Positions 32,751 to 42,290 of a DNA stretch of 64,000 nt are shown here, in pieces (position 1 is the stretch's first letter; the number at the start of each line of letters is the position of its first letter). The translations under genes were made by a program, and so were the position numbers. The notes beneath the pieces are model-generated. The model was not told the DNA's origin, ran no database searches, and worked only from the letters and a program-made list of their open reading frames with translations. Source of the stretch: a bacterium. GTDB taxonomy: Bacteria > Bdellovibrionota_C > UBA2361 > RFPC01. The stretch is from contig JAUIBK010000001.1 of the NCBI GenBank assembly GCA_030428205.1, positions 263,966-327,965 on the forward strand, given 5' to 3'.

Positions 32751-34137
32751 AAGGCTATCTTCTCTTAATTTTCGCCTTACCATGTGGTTTGTCACGGTTT
32801 TCAGCCTATGCTTGATCGTGATTTTTGTAGGATTCTACTACATTGCAGGGGAGTTTCTCTATCGAAGTGCAGACCGTGGAGTGAGCTACGAGCTAGAAGA
32901 AGCTGTCAACAAGTATCACGATGCAGGCATCGAGGCCTTAGCGAATCATATTGTAGAAGAGGCGAATGAGTACGGCGAAGATAAGGTCTTCTTTCGAGTG
33001 TTATCTCCAGAAGGAAAGGTACTTCATGCTTCTAACCTTTTATCTTGGGGAACTATTCCGGTAAGCGGTACAACCATTCTTGCTGTCGAGGAGCTTTCGA
33101 TAGTTTCGGAAATGCTACAGATGCCTAAGAGTGGCAGAATAGTACGAATCGTATCAAGGGCAGTTGATAGTGACATCATTCTTCAAGGAGGAGTATATAT
33201 TGATGAAGAGTTAACTTTGATGAGGCACTATCGTGTCGTTTTCCCACTCGTTGGTATCGTTGTTGTATTGATGGCAGGGATTACAGGATACTTCGTGGTT
33301 TCTAAGGCAATGAGACGAGTGGAAGGGGTTACGCAACTTGCAAATCAAATTTCATCTGGAAATCTCGCTGTAAGGCTCCCTATTGAGATTCGAGATGATG
33401 AAATAGGACAGTTATCAACAACCTTCAATAGAATGCTCGATCGCATACAGGGGCTTGTGAAAGGGATGAAGCAGGTTACCGACGATGTTGCTCATGAGCT
33501 GAGAAGTCCAATTACTAGGATTCGAACGAGAGCTGAACTTGCTTTGATCCATGTAGATGAAAATCAAATAAGTCTTGCGGAAAATACTATAGAGGAGTGC
33601 GATCGAATCTTGGAACTTATCAATACTATGCTTGATATCTCTGAAGCTGATTCTGGTGCAGTTTCGATGAAGGAAGAAGTGGTTAACCTTGGCGATATTG
33701 TTCAGGATGCGATAGAGCTTTTTCAGCCCGTGGCTGAGGCGAGAGGTATTCAAGTTGACTTTGAAGGCGATGGGGGTGCCTTTGTGAAAGGAGATCTTTC
33801 AAAATTACAAAGGGCAATCTCTAATGTCCTTGATAATGCCATAAAATTTACCTTAGCAGATGGAAAGGTAATGCTCCGACTCAAGAAATTAAATGTCGGA
33901 AAAGTTCAAATTTCAGTTCAAGACTCAGGAATAGGTGTGAGTAAAGATAGCATTCCTCTGGTTTTTGAAAGGTTCTATAGGGCGGATACAAGTCGTAGTA
34001 CTCCTGGAAGTGGATTGGGTCTGACACTGAGTAAGTCTATTGTCGAGGCTCATAAGGGTGAGATGTTTTTCGTGAGTCGACAAGGTAAGGGTACGACAGT
34101 TTCTATCCAACTCCCCTTGGTTGAGGAAAGAAGCTGA
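32728..34137 (+). CDS. Membrane histidine kinase paired with the OmpR-type regulator
   Basis: 469 residues from the ATG at 32728, preceded by GGAG. An in-frame start at 32677 would put more of the gene inside the regulator. Order: a membrane segment near 20-40, a periplasmic sensor domain, a second membrane segment (about 170-190), HAMP (about 190-240), HisKA with TDDVAHELRSPITRIR (phospho-His), then HATPase_c with N-box SNVLDNAIKF, G1 VQDSGIGV, F-box and GLGLTLSK. It autophosphorylates and passes the phosphate to the regulator encoded just upstream. The sensed ligand is unknown. Confidence 0.93.
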   Translation: MFFEKVPRRLSSLNFRLTMWFVTVFSLCLIVIFVGFYYIAGEFLYRSADRGVSYELEEAVNKYHDAGIEALANHIVEEANEYGEDKVFFRVLSPEGKVLHASNLLSWGTIPVSGTTILAVEELSIVSEMLQMPKSGRIVRIVSRAVDSDIILQGGVYIDEELTLMRHYRVVFPLVGIVVVLMAGITGYFVVSKAMRRVEGVTQLANQISSGNLAVRLPIEIRDDEIGQLSTTFNRMLDRIQGLVKGMKQVTDDVAHELRSPITRIRTRAELALIHVDENQISLAENTIEECDRILELINTMLDISEADSGAVSMKEEVVNLGDIVQDAIELFQPVAEARGIQVDFEGDGGAFVKGDLSKLQRAISNVLDNAIKFTLADGKVMLRLKKLNVGKVQISVQDSGIGVSKDSIPLVFERFYRADTSRSTPGSGLGLTLSKSIVEAHKGEMFFVSRQGKGTTVSIQLPLVEERS

Positions 34138-34272
34138 AGTTGGACCCTGTGTTTGGCTTTCCACTTGCTGCCACTACTATGGGTTATAAAGGTATATGAC
34201 GAGGCTAAGTGAGTCGTTAAAGTTTGATTCGGCTTGCCTGAAGTTTTTTCTTCTCATTGAGAGAATCAGAGT

Positions 34273-35502
34273 TTAAGCACTAAGTGCTATGTCTTCTTCA
34301 GCCACTTCCTCGCTCCATGCAGGAAATGGATCTCGAAGCTCGCTCCAGCTACTTCTTGGTAGTTTGAGCTCATCGTCGGTTAAGAGCGCTTTCGTGAGGG
34401 CGGTGGTTACTTCGTCTCGATCAATGTCTTGGCCAATAAAAACGATTAGATTCTTTCGATCTCCGAACTCTTCATCCCAATCTTGTAAGACTGAGTCTCG
34501 AGACATCGGGTCTGTTGGCCACTCGCTGGAAGGCACAGCTACCCACCACTTTCCCATGGCTCCAATCGTAAATGATTGGCCTGCTTGGGACCAGTTTCCA
34601 ATCCAGTCTGGTCGTGTTCCGATCCAAAAGAATCCTTTTGAACGAAGGACGCCATTCATAGAGCCGTGAAGTACGTTCCAGAGCCTTTCTGGATGAAATG
34701 GACGATTGGACTTAAATACGAAACTACCGATACCGTATTCGTCAATCTCAGAGTCTTCCTCTCCTCGCATAACTTTCAACCATCCTGGAGCTTGAGCTGC
34801 TTTCTCAAAATCAAAGAGATGAGCTCCTATGATCTCTTCAAGTGGAATCTTTCCGAATTCAGAACGTAAGATCTTTGCTTCAGGGTTAAAGGAGCGGAGA
34901 ATGGATTCAAGGAGGTTGAGGCCTTCTTCTGTAACGAGGTCACACTTGTTGATTATAATGACGTTAGCGAACTCAATCTGGTCAATGAAGAGATTGGCAA
35001 GTGTTCGGTCATCATTTTCGTCTACTGCAAGTCCTCGTTCGCGAAGAGCATCTGCATTTTGAGATTCATCTAAGAAGTTGAGCGCATCAACAACGGTCAC
35101 CATAGTGTCGAGTTGAGCATGGTCACCGAGCGAGGAGCCGTTCTCATCCTCAAAGGTAAAGGTTTCTGCGACCGGCATAGGTTCTGCGATACCCGTTGAC
35201 TCAATCACAAGGTAATCAAATTTCCCCCCACGCGCTAAGCGAGAGACTTCAATGAGGAGATCTTCCCGTAGCGTGCAGCAGATACAGCCGTTTGACATCT
35301 CAACAAGCTTCTCGTCGGTTCTTAAAAGCGCAGCTTCACCACCTTTAACGAGTTCAGCATCGATGTTGACTTCGCTCATGTCGTTTACAATAACGGCGAC
35401 TTTGAGGCCATCTCGATTTGTGAGGATGTGTTGCAGGAGAGTGGTTTTTCCGGCTCCGAGGAATCCTGAGAGTACTGTTACAGGTAATTTCTTAAAATTC
35501 AT
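34273..35502 (-). CDS. COG0523/CobW-family GTP-binding metallochaperone
   Basis: 409 residues from the ATG at 35502 ([23 protein letters not shown]); an upstream in-frame start at 35526 adds eight. P-loop [11 protein letters not shown], the metal-binding CxCC motif in [16 protein letters not shown] and a C-terminal CobW_C domain ([12 protein letters not shown]). COG0523 GTPases traffic metals such as zinc, cobalt or iron; this branch with CxCC and a long C-terminus resembles zinc-linked ZigA/YeiR-type members. A dyad (TGCAA-N5-TTGCA) lies about 60 bases upstream. A zinc link is inferred from the family, not proven. Confidence 0.92.
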   Translation of the reverse strand: MNFKKLPVTVLSGFLGAGKTTLLQHILTNRDGLKVAVIVNDMSEVNIDAELVKGGEAALLRTDEKLVEMSNGCICCTLREDLLIEVSRLARGGKFDYLVIESTGIAEPMPVAETFTFEDENGSSLGDHAQLDTMVTVVDALNFLDESQNADALRERGLAVDENDDRTLANLFIDQIEFANVIIINKCDLVTEEGLNLLESILRSFNPEAKILRSEFGKIPLEEIIGAHLFDFEKAAQAPGWLKVMRGEEDSEIDEYGIGSFVFKSNRPFHPERLWNVLHGSMNGVLRSKGFFWIGTRPDWIGNWSQAGQSFTIGAMGKWWVAVPSSEWPTDPMSRDSVLQDWDEEFGDRKNLIVFIGQDIDRDEVTTALTKALLTDDELKLPRSSWSELRDPFPAWSEEVAEEDIALSA

Positions 35503-35561
35503 TTGATTTCCTATAGTTACTAGCACTAGATGCTTAGAAAGCTAATAGTACAGCACCTACT

Positions 35562-35576
35562 TTAATGCAAATAACT
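35562..35576 (-). promoter_or_regulatory. Dyad upstream of the COG0523 gene, possible metalloregulator site
   Basis: TGCAAATAACTTGCA is a symmetrical dyad of five bases either side of a five-base spacer, within 75 bases of the start codon at 35502. A second TTGCAATAGCAA overlaps it. Zur-like repressors bind dyads of this size, but the sequence is not a known Zur or Fur box, so this is a candidate only. Confidence 0.3.
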
Positions 35577-35672
35577 TGCAATAGCAAGCCGGGGAGGATT
35601 TTTGTGATGAGGCCCTGAGCGCATTGTGAATTTTGTATTACAGCGAAATGTGCACGCCCTTTCGGTGAGATC

Positions 35673-36983
35673 CTATTTGATGTTTTCGGTAGGCAGTTCA
35701 ATCAGAAACGTTGTCCCCTTACCAACCTCAGTCTGAAACTCAATCGAGCCATTGTGGCGATCAGTTATTGTTGAATAGACAATAGCGAGTCCCTGGCCTG
35801 TTCCTTTTCCAAGAGCCTTGGTTGTAAAGAACGGATCAAAGATTTTACTTTGAACTTCGTGAGGGATTCCTGAGCCAGTATCACGAACTTGAATTTCAAC
35901 GTGTTCTTCGTGTCGCTTTGTTGCAAGAGTGATTTTGCCCTTTCCTTTTTTTCCGTTATCGGTAGCTTCACCAATAGCGTGAGCAGCGTTCACAATAAGA
36001 TTGAGAAATACTTGTGTCAGCTCTCCTGGATGGCAGTTGACCAGAGGAAGTGACGGATCAAGCTCGAGCTCGATATCGCTGACATATTTCCATTCGTTCT
36101 TTGAGACTGTCACTGTGCTCTCGATCGCTTCGTTAATGTTTGCGTGAGTTTTCTCTTCAGTACCGGGATGGGAGAAGGTTTTCATCGACCTTACAATTCT
36201 TGCAACGGACTCGGCCCCCTCAAAGGATTGGTTGAGCGCAGCGGGAATTTCATCAACAAGATAGCTCAGATCTATATCGTCAATAATGGTCAGAACCGTC
36301 TGTCGTTCCGCTTGAAGAGAAGACTGATCGGAACATGCTTCAAGGAGCTGCTCAACGGCGACCAGGAGTCTTTTGACGTTATCAAATTCCTCTCGTACGA
36401 AGACTGTGTTGTCTCTGACATATTGAATCGGGGTGTTGATTTCATGAGCAATTCCTGCAGCGAGTTGACCAACAGATTCAAGTTTCTGAGATTGAAGGAG
36501 TTGACGTTCAAGTGTTTTCATTAATGATAAGTCTTGAAAGAGACAAACAATCGCTTCAACTTCATTCTCTTCGTTCTCGATATGAGAAAAAGAATAAGAA
36601 ACTGGAATCGGCTGATGATCGACTCTTCTCAGCAAGATTCCTTCGGTTTGATCTGAAGAGACCTTCGGGGAGGCTGTTTCGCTTGAAGAGAGATACGTGC
36701 TTTCTAGAGGGAAGGCGTTCCAGAGCGATTGTCCAACAAGGTTTTCCGATGGCTCGAGCAGGAGCTCAGAGGCGGCAGTATTTACGAGAGATATGGTGAA
36801 GTTTGCATCAGTCACTATAACTCCTCCCGACATCGAGTGCAGTATCCGATTGAGGAAGTTGTTACTTTGCTCAACTTGTTGATGTTGAAGGTAAAGCTCA
36901 CGGGTTTTGACTTCGATCATTTTCTCGAGTATTTCTACTCGCTTTTTGTTCCTTTTGTATTTTCTTTCGAGAGGGGTGTTCAT
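35673..36983 (-). CDS. PAS-domain soluble histidine kinase of the H-NOX cluster
   Basis: 436 residues from the ATG at 36983 (a GTG four codons earlier at 36995 is an alternative). Order: an N-terminal coiled coil (1-40), a PAS domain (about 45-165), an H-box QLAAGIAHEINTPIQYVRD (His near 180), and a C-terminal HATPase_c with NAAHAI, VRDTGSGI, FDPFFTT and GTGQGLAIVYS. No membrane segment, so it senses internally or takes its signal from a partner. It directly follows the H-NOX gene, so in the H-NOX/HnoK type of pair it would be the kinase inhibited when H-NOX binds nitric oxide. That role is inference from known family pairs. Confidence 0.9.
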   Translation of the reverse strand: MNTPLERKYKRNKKRVEILEKMIEVKTRELYLQHQQVEQSNNFLNRILHSMSGGVIVTDANFTISLVNTAASELLLEPSENLVGQSLWNAFPLESTYLSSSETASPKVSSDQTEGILLRRVDHQPIPVSYSFSHIENEENEVEAIVCLFQDLSLMKTLERQLLQSQKLESVGQLAAGIAHEINTPIQYVRDNTVFVREEFDNVKRLLVAVEQLLEACSDQSSLQAERQTVLTIIDDIDLSYLVDEIPAALNQSFEGAESVARIVRSMKTFSHPGTEEKTHANINEAIESTVTVSKNEWKYVSDIELELDPSLPLVNCHPGELTQVFLNLIVNAAHAIGEATDNGKKGKGKITLATKRHEEHVEIQVRDTGSGIPHEVQSKIFDPFFTTKALGKGTGQGLAIVYSTITDRHNGSIEFQTEVGKGTTFLIELPTENIK

Positions 36984-36995
36984 ACCATTCACCAC

Positions 36996-37547
36996 TTATG
37001 ATGTGCCAAAAGTAAGTTCAAATCGGCATATGCCATCTTGCTCCGAGATGACTGTTCTGTTTACCTTGATAGGGACTCCATAGTGTTCTGCTACTCCCTC
37101 AAAGAGTCCTTCTGCAAAGCTGTAGAGCTTTCGTTTGGATCGATAAATCATAACAAGTTCGTTTTCTGAAGGGTCTTCATAAGAGAATTCAGGAGGTTGA
37201 GCGTTTTGGAATACTTTTTTTACCTCGACATGAATCACGTCATGCACCGTAAGAAGAAATGCTTTGGGATGATCGTGTTGATCGATATAACCAGGAATTT
37301 TAGCCACAAGTTTTGGGAAACAATACTTCCCAAATGCATAAGCAGCTCGCTCAAGTGTGATCCCAAGTTGTGAAACAGCTTCCGTCACAAGAGTGAAGAA
37401 ATCACTATCAGGATATGTTCCTGGGCCAACGTAGGGGTCTTGAGTGGAGAGCTTTGGATGACTCGCATCGTAGACGTTCTCAAATGTTTCTTCGCCAAAG
37501 TTCTCAGAGACAAAGGTTTCAAATAAGTTAAAGATCTCTCCTTTCAT
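36996..37547 (-). CDS. H-NOX heme sensor for nitric oxide or oxygen
   Basis: 183 residues, the usual length of a stand-alone H-NOX. The heme pocket signatures are visible: the proximal His in HDVIHVEVKKVF (His106) and the distal YxSxR motif as YRSKR at 135-139, which binds the heme propionates. The N-terminus MKGEIFNLFETFVSENFG is typical. Bacterial H-NOX proteins bind heme and sense NO, usually signalling to a histidine kinase or a cyclase. It is the gene between the degenerate HD-GYP regulator and the PAS kinase, all on the same strand with short gaps, so it belongs to one operon. Whether it also binds O2 depends on distal residues not fixed here. Confidence 0.93.
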   Translation of the reverse strand: MKGEIFNLFETFVSENFGEETFENVYDASHPKLSTQDPYVGPGTYPDSDFFTLVTEAVSQLGITLERAAYAFGKYCFPKLVAKIPGYIDQHDHPKAFLLTVHDVIHVEVKKVFQNAQPPEFSYEDPSENELVMIYRSKRKLYSFAEGLFEGVAEHYGVPIKVNRTVISEQDGICRFELTFGTS

Positions 37548-37559
37548 AGTACGTTCTCC

Positions 37560-38741
37560 TTATATGCCCTCTACTGGCGTTAATGCATCTACGGTGAGTG
37601 GTTCTTGTACCCCGACGGCATCAGCATAGTTAACAATTCTTCCTTGTACGAGCTCTGTGACTTCACTTCCGGCTGTAATAAGTAAGACACCATCAAGTGT
37701 CTTGACATCGGCGAGGAGTCGCTGTCCTACGCAGAGTTGCTGCACATTGATTTCGAAGATCTTTGTCTCTTCGTTTTCTTTTTCACGTTGTTCTCCGACC
37801 AAGACTTTGCCAATGGAGTCAAGGACAACAGGGTCGTACTTGCCTGCTTGTGCGCGAAGAGAGGCTAAGCTTGCTTCTTGAGATTCAAGTTCTGCTTCGA
37901 GTCTTGAAAAATCACGTAGCGCATGGATAATTCGCGATCCGAGTGGAAGTTTTTCTCCTTGGGTTTCGTCGCTTGGTGCTCCCGTTCCATCGTAATTCTT
38001 CTGCACATAGCGTACGATCTTTGCGACGGACTTTAGTCTCGGGATGTTTGTTATGAGTGATTCGCTTGTAATCGGAACGGTAGTCACTAACTCTTGTTCC
38101 GTTTGCGTGAGTGTCTGACCGTTTCGTGCTTTTTCTGCAATAGTATCTGGAAGAGTAATCATACCGATATCACTTAACATCGCTGCAAGTTCGATGGCCC
38201 AGGAATTTTTCGGATCGAGTTCTTTCGCTATCTTGCGAATTGAATCTCGGAGCTGCATTGTTTCTCCGAAAGATTGAGGGCTCACAAGAGAGAGTATGTC
38301 CGTCAAGAGTTTTACACTTCCACTGAGTGTGTTTTGCAAAAGGTCTTTCTCGGCGGTGATGAGTTCATATTGAGCGGCTGCATCTCGTACAGCAATCTTG
38401 AGCTCATCCATTGTGCACGGCTTGTTCAGAAAGCGAAAAATATTACTCTCATTGACCGCTTGCACAGCTACTCCCTCGTCTACTTTTCCTGTGAGCATCA
38501 CGCGTACAGTCTCAGGAGCGCCTTCTTGCACGGCTTGTAAAAACTCAATTCCATTCATTTCTGGCATTTGCATGTCTGATACAACGACGGCAAATGGACC
38601 TCGTTCGGCCAGATATTCAAGCCCGACTTTACCACTTCGCGCAATTTCTACTTTATAGTCGTCACGTAATTGACGCTGATATGCTCTAAGGATGTTAGGT
38701 TCATCATCGACAAATAATATTTTATGTTTTGTGGTCGTCAT
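37560..38741 (-). CDS. Response regulator with a degenerate HD-GYP domain (HnoD-like)
   Basis: 393 residues. Receiver domain at 1-125 (ILFVDDEPN, phospho-Asp in VVVSDMQMPEMNG, LNKPC). After a linker comes an HD-GYP-type fold at about 150-340 in which every catalytic position is changed: LSDIGMI replaces LHDIGKI, KNYDGTGAP replaces the HHExxDGxGYP block, and other metal-binding His are absent. A C-terminal region of about 60 residues follows. It is therefore unlikely to degrade cyclic-di-GMP. In Shewanella, HnoD, a degenerate HD-GYP regulator in the H-NOX network, acts as an allosteric partner. This protein matches that description by domain make-up and by its place next to H-NOX. Confidence 0.88.
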   Translation of the reverse strand: MTTTKHKILFVDDEPNILRAYQRQLRDDYKVEIARSGKVGLEYLAERGPFAVVVSDMQMPEMNGIEFLQAVQEGAPETVRVMLTGKVDEGVAVQAVNESNIFRFLNKPCTMDELKIAVRDAAAQYELITAEKDLLQNTLSGSVKLLTDILSLVSPQSFGETMQLRDSIRKIAKELDPKNSWAIELAAMLSDIGMITLPDTIAEKARNGQTLTQTEQELVTTVPITSESLITNIPRLKSVAKIVRYVQKNYDGTGAPSDETQGEKLPLGSRIIHALRDFSRLEAELESQEASLASLRAQAGKYDPVVLDSIGKVLVGEQREKENEETKIFEINVQQLCVGQRLLADVKTLDGVLLITAGSEVTELVQGRIVNYADAVGVQEPLTVDALTPVEGI

Positions 38742-38750
38742 TTCGATCTC

Positions 38751-39956
38751 CTACCCATTTAGCTCGCATTTTCGTAGCCAATCGTTGACATCTTCGTCTC
38801 TTCCTACTTGGTGCATGTAGTCTTGATTGAGTTTTAGCTTTGCGTCATAGGCACCACGTGGGCGAAGTTCATCTTCGAGAACATTCGCGACATGTAGTGC
38901 CGCGAGAACATTAAACTGGTCAGCTTCTCTTTGTTCTGGGGTATGATGAAAAGCCACTGCTTCGACGATTTCTTGTGGCAAGCCCCAGATGGCTAAGAGA
39001 TATGCTCCTATCTCTGGATGAGTAACCCCAAAGACTTCGTGCTCGGCTTTTGTTTGGGTGAGCTGTTCTTCACTCATGAGTCGGCTTACCTCTCTATAGG
39101 AGTCAGGGAGAAGAGATGCGAGGAGTATCCGACCTACTTCATGAAGGAGTCCGGCAGAACGGGCCTGCCACTGTTGCTCTTCTGTAAAGTGTTCAATGGT
39201 GAAAATCTTTTCAAGAATCTTCATGACTCCTTGGCAGTGTTGCGTAAGCGCTCTCATGGGGAGTAGGTCTTCTGATATAGTAGAGCGCGAGACGAACTGT
39301 GATTCTTTTGTCAACGCTCTTATACTTTCAAATCCGACGCTCTTGAGAGCATCTACGGGATTGCTCAGTTCTCGTGCTGGACCAAAGAATGCGGAGTTTG
39401 ATATCTGTAGTACTTTTGCTGCAAGGCCAGGATCACTTATCACTAATTGTTCAAGAGTAGACATCTCAGGTTGTTCGTTCTCAATCTGTTGCATGAAAGC
39501 GTCATAGTACTGAGGTATGGAGGGTATTTGTATTGTTGCTGAAAGGGCTGTCTTGACCTCGGGCTTTCCGAGAAGATCGCGGATAGCACAAGCTTTTCTT
39601 ATCCGATTTTTGAGTCCATCTATGTCGCATGGTTTTGCCATGTACTGATGAGCGACCTTTGCTGCTTGAAGTACAGATGATTCTTCGGCTTGTCCTGAAA
39701 GGACCATACGAATGCTCGAGGGGCAAATTGCTTTTGCTTCTTCTAAGAGAGTTGCACCATCAATTTCCGGCATTTTCATATCAGAGATAATGACATCGAA
39801 GCATCGCTGGTTGAGTCTTTCGAGGCCTTCTTTTCCTGATGCAACAAACTCCATATCCCACTCTTTGCGCATTGGACGTAACATACGTTTTAGTCCCTGC
39901 AGCAATTTTTGTTCGTCGTCTATAAACAGAATTGATTTGATAGAACTTGTACTCAT
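38751..39956 (-). CDS. Response regulator with an HDOD output domain
   Basis: 401 residues from the ATG at 39956 (MSTSSIK), chosen over an in-frame start at 39989 because the receiver begins there. Receiver at about 1-125 (SILFIDDEQKLLQGLKRM, phospho-Asp in VIISDMKMPEIDG, MAKPC). An HDOD domain follows at about 145-370: IPSIPQYYDAFMQQIENE, ISDPGLAAKVLQISNSAFFG, LLHEVGRILLASLLP, IWGLPQEIVEAVAFHH. HDOD domains act as signalling modules in two-component outputs. The gene is separated from the degenerate HD-GYP gene by nine bases, so both belong to the H-NOX operon. Confidence 0.9.
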   Translation of the reverse strand: MSTSSIKSILFIDDEQKLLQGLKRMLRPMRKEWDMEFVASGKEGLERLNQRCFDVIISDMKMPEIDGATLLEEAKAICPSSIRMVLSGQAEESSVLQAAKVAHQYMAKPCDIDGLKNRIRKACAIRDLLGKPEVKTALSATIQIPSIPQYYDAFMQQIENEQPEMSTLEQLVISDPGLAAKVLQISNSAFFGPARELSNPVDALKSVGFESIRALTKESQFVSRSTISEDLLPMRALTQHCQGVMKILEKIFTIEHFTEEQQWQARSAGLLHEVGRILLASLLPDSYREVSRLMSEEQLTQTKAEHEVFGVTHPEIGAYLLAIWGLPQEIVEAVAFHHTPEQREADQFNVLAALHVANVLEDELRPRGAYDAKLKLNQDYMHQVGRDEDVNDWLRKCELNG

Positions 39957-40060
39957 AGCCACTCCAAGAACCTCGTTATCGTTCTTCACTAGGGTTGCTC
40001 TATGAGAAGAGCAAGAAGAAGGCCAAGCTTGCAGCTTGAATTACTGTCGTAATTACAGGC

Positions 40061-40093
40061 AGATAGCGAAGAGCCGCGAGTGCTTCGCTATCT
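40061..40093 (-). terminator. Hairpin after the NtrC-type gene
   Basis: AGATAGCGAAG (40061-40071) and CTTCGCTATCT (40083-40093) form an 11-bp perfect stem with an 11-base loop, between the NtrC-type stop at 40127 and the HDOD-regulator start at 39956. It lies on the minus strand in the direction of transcription. There is no clear U-run after it, so it may attenuate rather than end transcription into the downstream genes. Confidence 0.5.
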
Positions 40094-40126
40094 GAGCCGT
40101 AAGAGTTACAGGATGGATTGTAAAAT

Positions 40127-41488
40127 TTACGCTAAGCCGTGTTTTTGCATTTTATTGTAAACGCTCTTTTGGCTAATCCCGAGCACTCGAGCCACTTGTG
40201 TTTTATTGCCATTACAGGTCATAAGTGCGTTTTTAAGAGCGATAGCCTCAATTTGGCTCAGTGTTAAGCCATCAAAGGTGATGATTTCAGTTTCAGGCAC
40301 TACCTGTGCAGTTCGTAGTTCGAGGTCTTTGCTCTCTAGTGTTGAGCTGTGTGCGAAAGCTGTTGCGCGTTCCAGAATATTTTCAAGTTCACGCACGTTT
40401 CCAGGCCAATCATAGTGCAGCATGTTTTCTTGAGCTTCTTTTGTAAGCAGAAATTTTTTTGTCCCTCGAGTCTTTGCGATTCTTTCGAGAATTTGTTGAG
40501 CAAGTGGAAGGATGTCTTCTTTTCGGCTTCGAAGCGGAGGGATTTTTAGGGAAAGCACGTTCACACGAAAGTACAGATCTTCGCGAAAGAGCCTCTCGCG
40601 ACACATGAGCTCGAGGTCGCGATTTGTAGCTACGATGACTCTTGCGTCTGCCACCTCTTCTTTACTTCCTCCAACTCGGCGGTAACGCCCATCTTGTAAG
40701 AAAGAGAGGAGCTTTGGTTGGAGATCTAATGGGAGTTCTCCTATTTCATCAAGGAAGAGAGTTCCTTTATTTGCGAGTTCAATACTTCCAGCACGGGAGT
40801 GATGTGCGCCAGTAAATGCCCCTTTTTCGTGCCCAAAAAGCTCGGATTCCAGGAGATCTCTAGGAATAGCGGCGCAGTTGACCGTGACAAATGGTTGCTC
40901 ATTTCGCCAGCTTTTTAGGTGTACAGATCGTGCAATACATGTCTTTCCCGTTCCTGTCTCACCTGTGAGAAGTACAGTAGAATCTAGTTCACACAGCTTA
41001 TCAATTTTACCAAGCAGATCTGCCATAACTGGTGAGTCTGCAATAAAAGGGAGTACCCCTGGATGAGCCAACCCTGAGCGGAGTCTCTGATTGCTTTTTG
41101 CAAGTTCGTGGTGGCTCCAAGCCCTTGTAATGAGTGCAATCAACTCTTCAGGGTCAAACGGCTTTTCTAAGTACCAAAATGCGCCCTCCTCCATGACGCG
41201 AACCACCTCTGAGACGGAGCCCTTACCAGACAAGATGATGACGGGTAGATCGGGATGCGTCTTTTTGATGTAGGTGAGGCAGTCTCGTCCTGATGCCCGG
41301 GGCATTTCAAGATCAACTACCGCAACAGAGATCTCCTCGCTTACTTTCCTTTGCGCTTCAACACCATCAGATGCCTCAACAATTCGGCATTCGAGCCTAC
41401 GCAGGATGCGTTTCAAGGACGCTCGAAGATTTTTATCGTCATCTGCAATTAGAACAGAGAATGTTTCGTTGGTGTCGGTTGTGCTCAT
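40127..41488 (-). CDS. NtrC-family sigma-54-dependent response regulator
   Basis: 453 residues. Receiver at 1-125 (VLIADDDKNLRASLKR, phospho-Asp in AVVDLEMPRASG, LEKPF). AAA+ central domain at about 145-375 with Walker A GETGTGKTCIA, the sigma-54 contact loop ELFGHEKGAFTGAH, Walker B GTLFLDEIGELP and VRELENILERA. A Fis-type helix-turn-helix ends it (NGNKTQVARVLGISQKSVYNKMQKHG). It activates sigma-54 promoters after phosphorylation. It is the first gene of the minus-strand series leading into the HDOD, HD-GYP, H-NOX and kinase genes, and is the likely transcriptional output of that signalling set. Confidence 0.95.
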   Translation of the reverse strand: MSTTDTNETFSVLIADDDKNLRASLKRILRRLECRIVEASDGVEAQRKVSEEISVAVVDLEMPRASGRDCLTYIKKTHPDLPVIILSGKGSVSEVVRVMEEGAFWYLEKPFDPEELIALITRAWSHHELAKSNQRLRSGLAHPGVLPFIADSPVMADLLGKIDKLCELDSTVLLTGETGTGKTCIARSVHLKSWRNEQPFVTVNCAAIPRDLLESELFGHEKGAFTGAHHSRAGSIELANKGTLFLDEIGELPLDLQPKLLSFLQDGRYRRVGGSKEEVADARVIVATNRDLELMCRERLFREDLYFRVNVLSLKIPPLRSRKEDILPLAQQILERIAKTRGTKKFLLTKEAQENMLHYDWPGNVRELENILERATAFAHSSTLESKDLELRTAQVVPETEIITFDGLTLSQIEAIALKNALMTCNGNKTQVARVLGISQKSVYNKMQKHGLA

Positions 41489-41687
41489 TGAGTGGCCTTA
41501 TGAGGAATATTTACCGAAAGCTATCAGTAAGAATTACGTACTTTTTGGAAAGTTTCTTGAGCGAGGTCGATAGCCATTGTGTTTTCAGGCGGTTACGAGA
41601 GTGAATTCTTTGGTATGTGGATTGCTCTCTTTCCTCTTACAAGATGGTGTCTTTGTGACACACACAAGAAAATTTGGAGAACGTAAT

Positions 41688-42290
41688 ATGAGTAGTACGG
41701 TGCTCTTTGTTGATGATGATCCGAAGCTTCTCTCTGCCATGAAGAGAGTTTTTCGAAATGAGCCATATGAAATCTATACAACCACAGAGCCAGAGAAGGG
41801 CCTCCATCACCTTCGAGTTATTCAAACAGACGTTATCGTAGTTGATCAATATATGCCGTCGATGAATGGAATTGATTTTCTCAAGGTCGCTCAAAAAATT
41901 GCTCCCGAAAGTTTACGCCTCATGTTGACGGGGAATGCGGATCTCTCGTTGGCCTTACAAGCGATTAACGAAGGTGAGATATACCGATTTTTTACAAAGC
42001 CGTATAACGAAATTGAATTTGGCATAGCACTTCGCCAAGCTATCCAACAAAAAAAGCTCTTTGGCCATAATAAGCGCGCGCTTGAACTGATTCGGATGCA
42101 GTCTTCTTATATCGAACATCTGGAAGAGGCACATCCTGGTATTACTGACGTCGAAAGAGATGAGGGTGGAAGGATTGTTCTATCATCATCTGTGCAAGAG
42201 ATTGACAAAGTTGTTGCCGATATTGAAGCAGAGCTTTACGCACTCGATCCAAAACATATGAATATTGTAGTGGGAGATACGAATGAATAA
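41688..42290 (+). CDS. Response regulator (REC) with a short C-terminal extension
   Basis: 200 residues from the ATG at 41688, with GGAG six bases upstream; an in-frame ATG at 41577 would add 37 residues that do not belong to the receiver. Receiver at 1-125 with VLFVDDDPKLLSAM, phospho-Asp in VIVVDQYMPSMNG and FFTKPY. The 75 remaining residues are a helical extension, not a recognised DNA-binding or enzyme domain. It is transcribed divergently from the NtrC-type gene and overlaps the start of the REC-histidine kinase hybrid by eight bases, so it probably is the partner or output of that kinase. Confidence 0.85.
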   Translation: MSSTVLFVDDDPKLLSAMKRVFRNEPYEIYTTTEPEKGLHHLRVIQTDVIVVDQYMPSMNGIDFLKVAQKIAPESLRLMLTGNADLSLALQAINEGEIYRFFTKPYNEIEFGIALRQAIQQKKLFGHNKRALELIRMQSSYIEHLEEAHPGITDVERDEGGRIVLSSSVQEIDKVVADIEAELYALDPKHMNIVVGDTNE

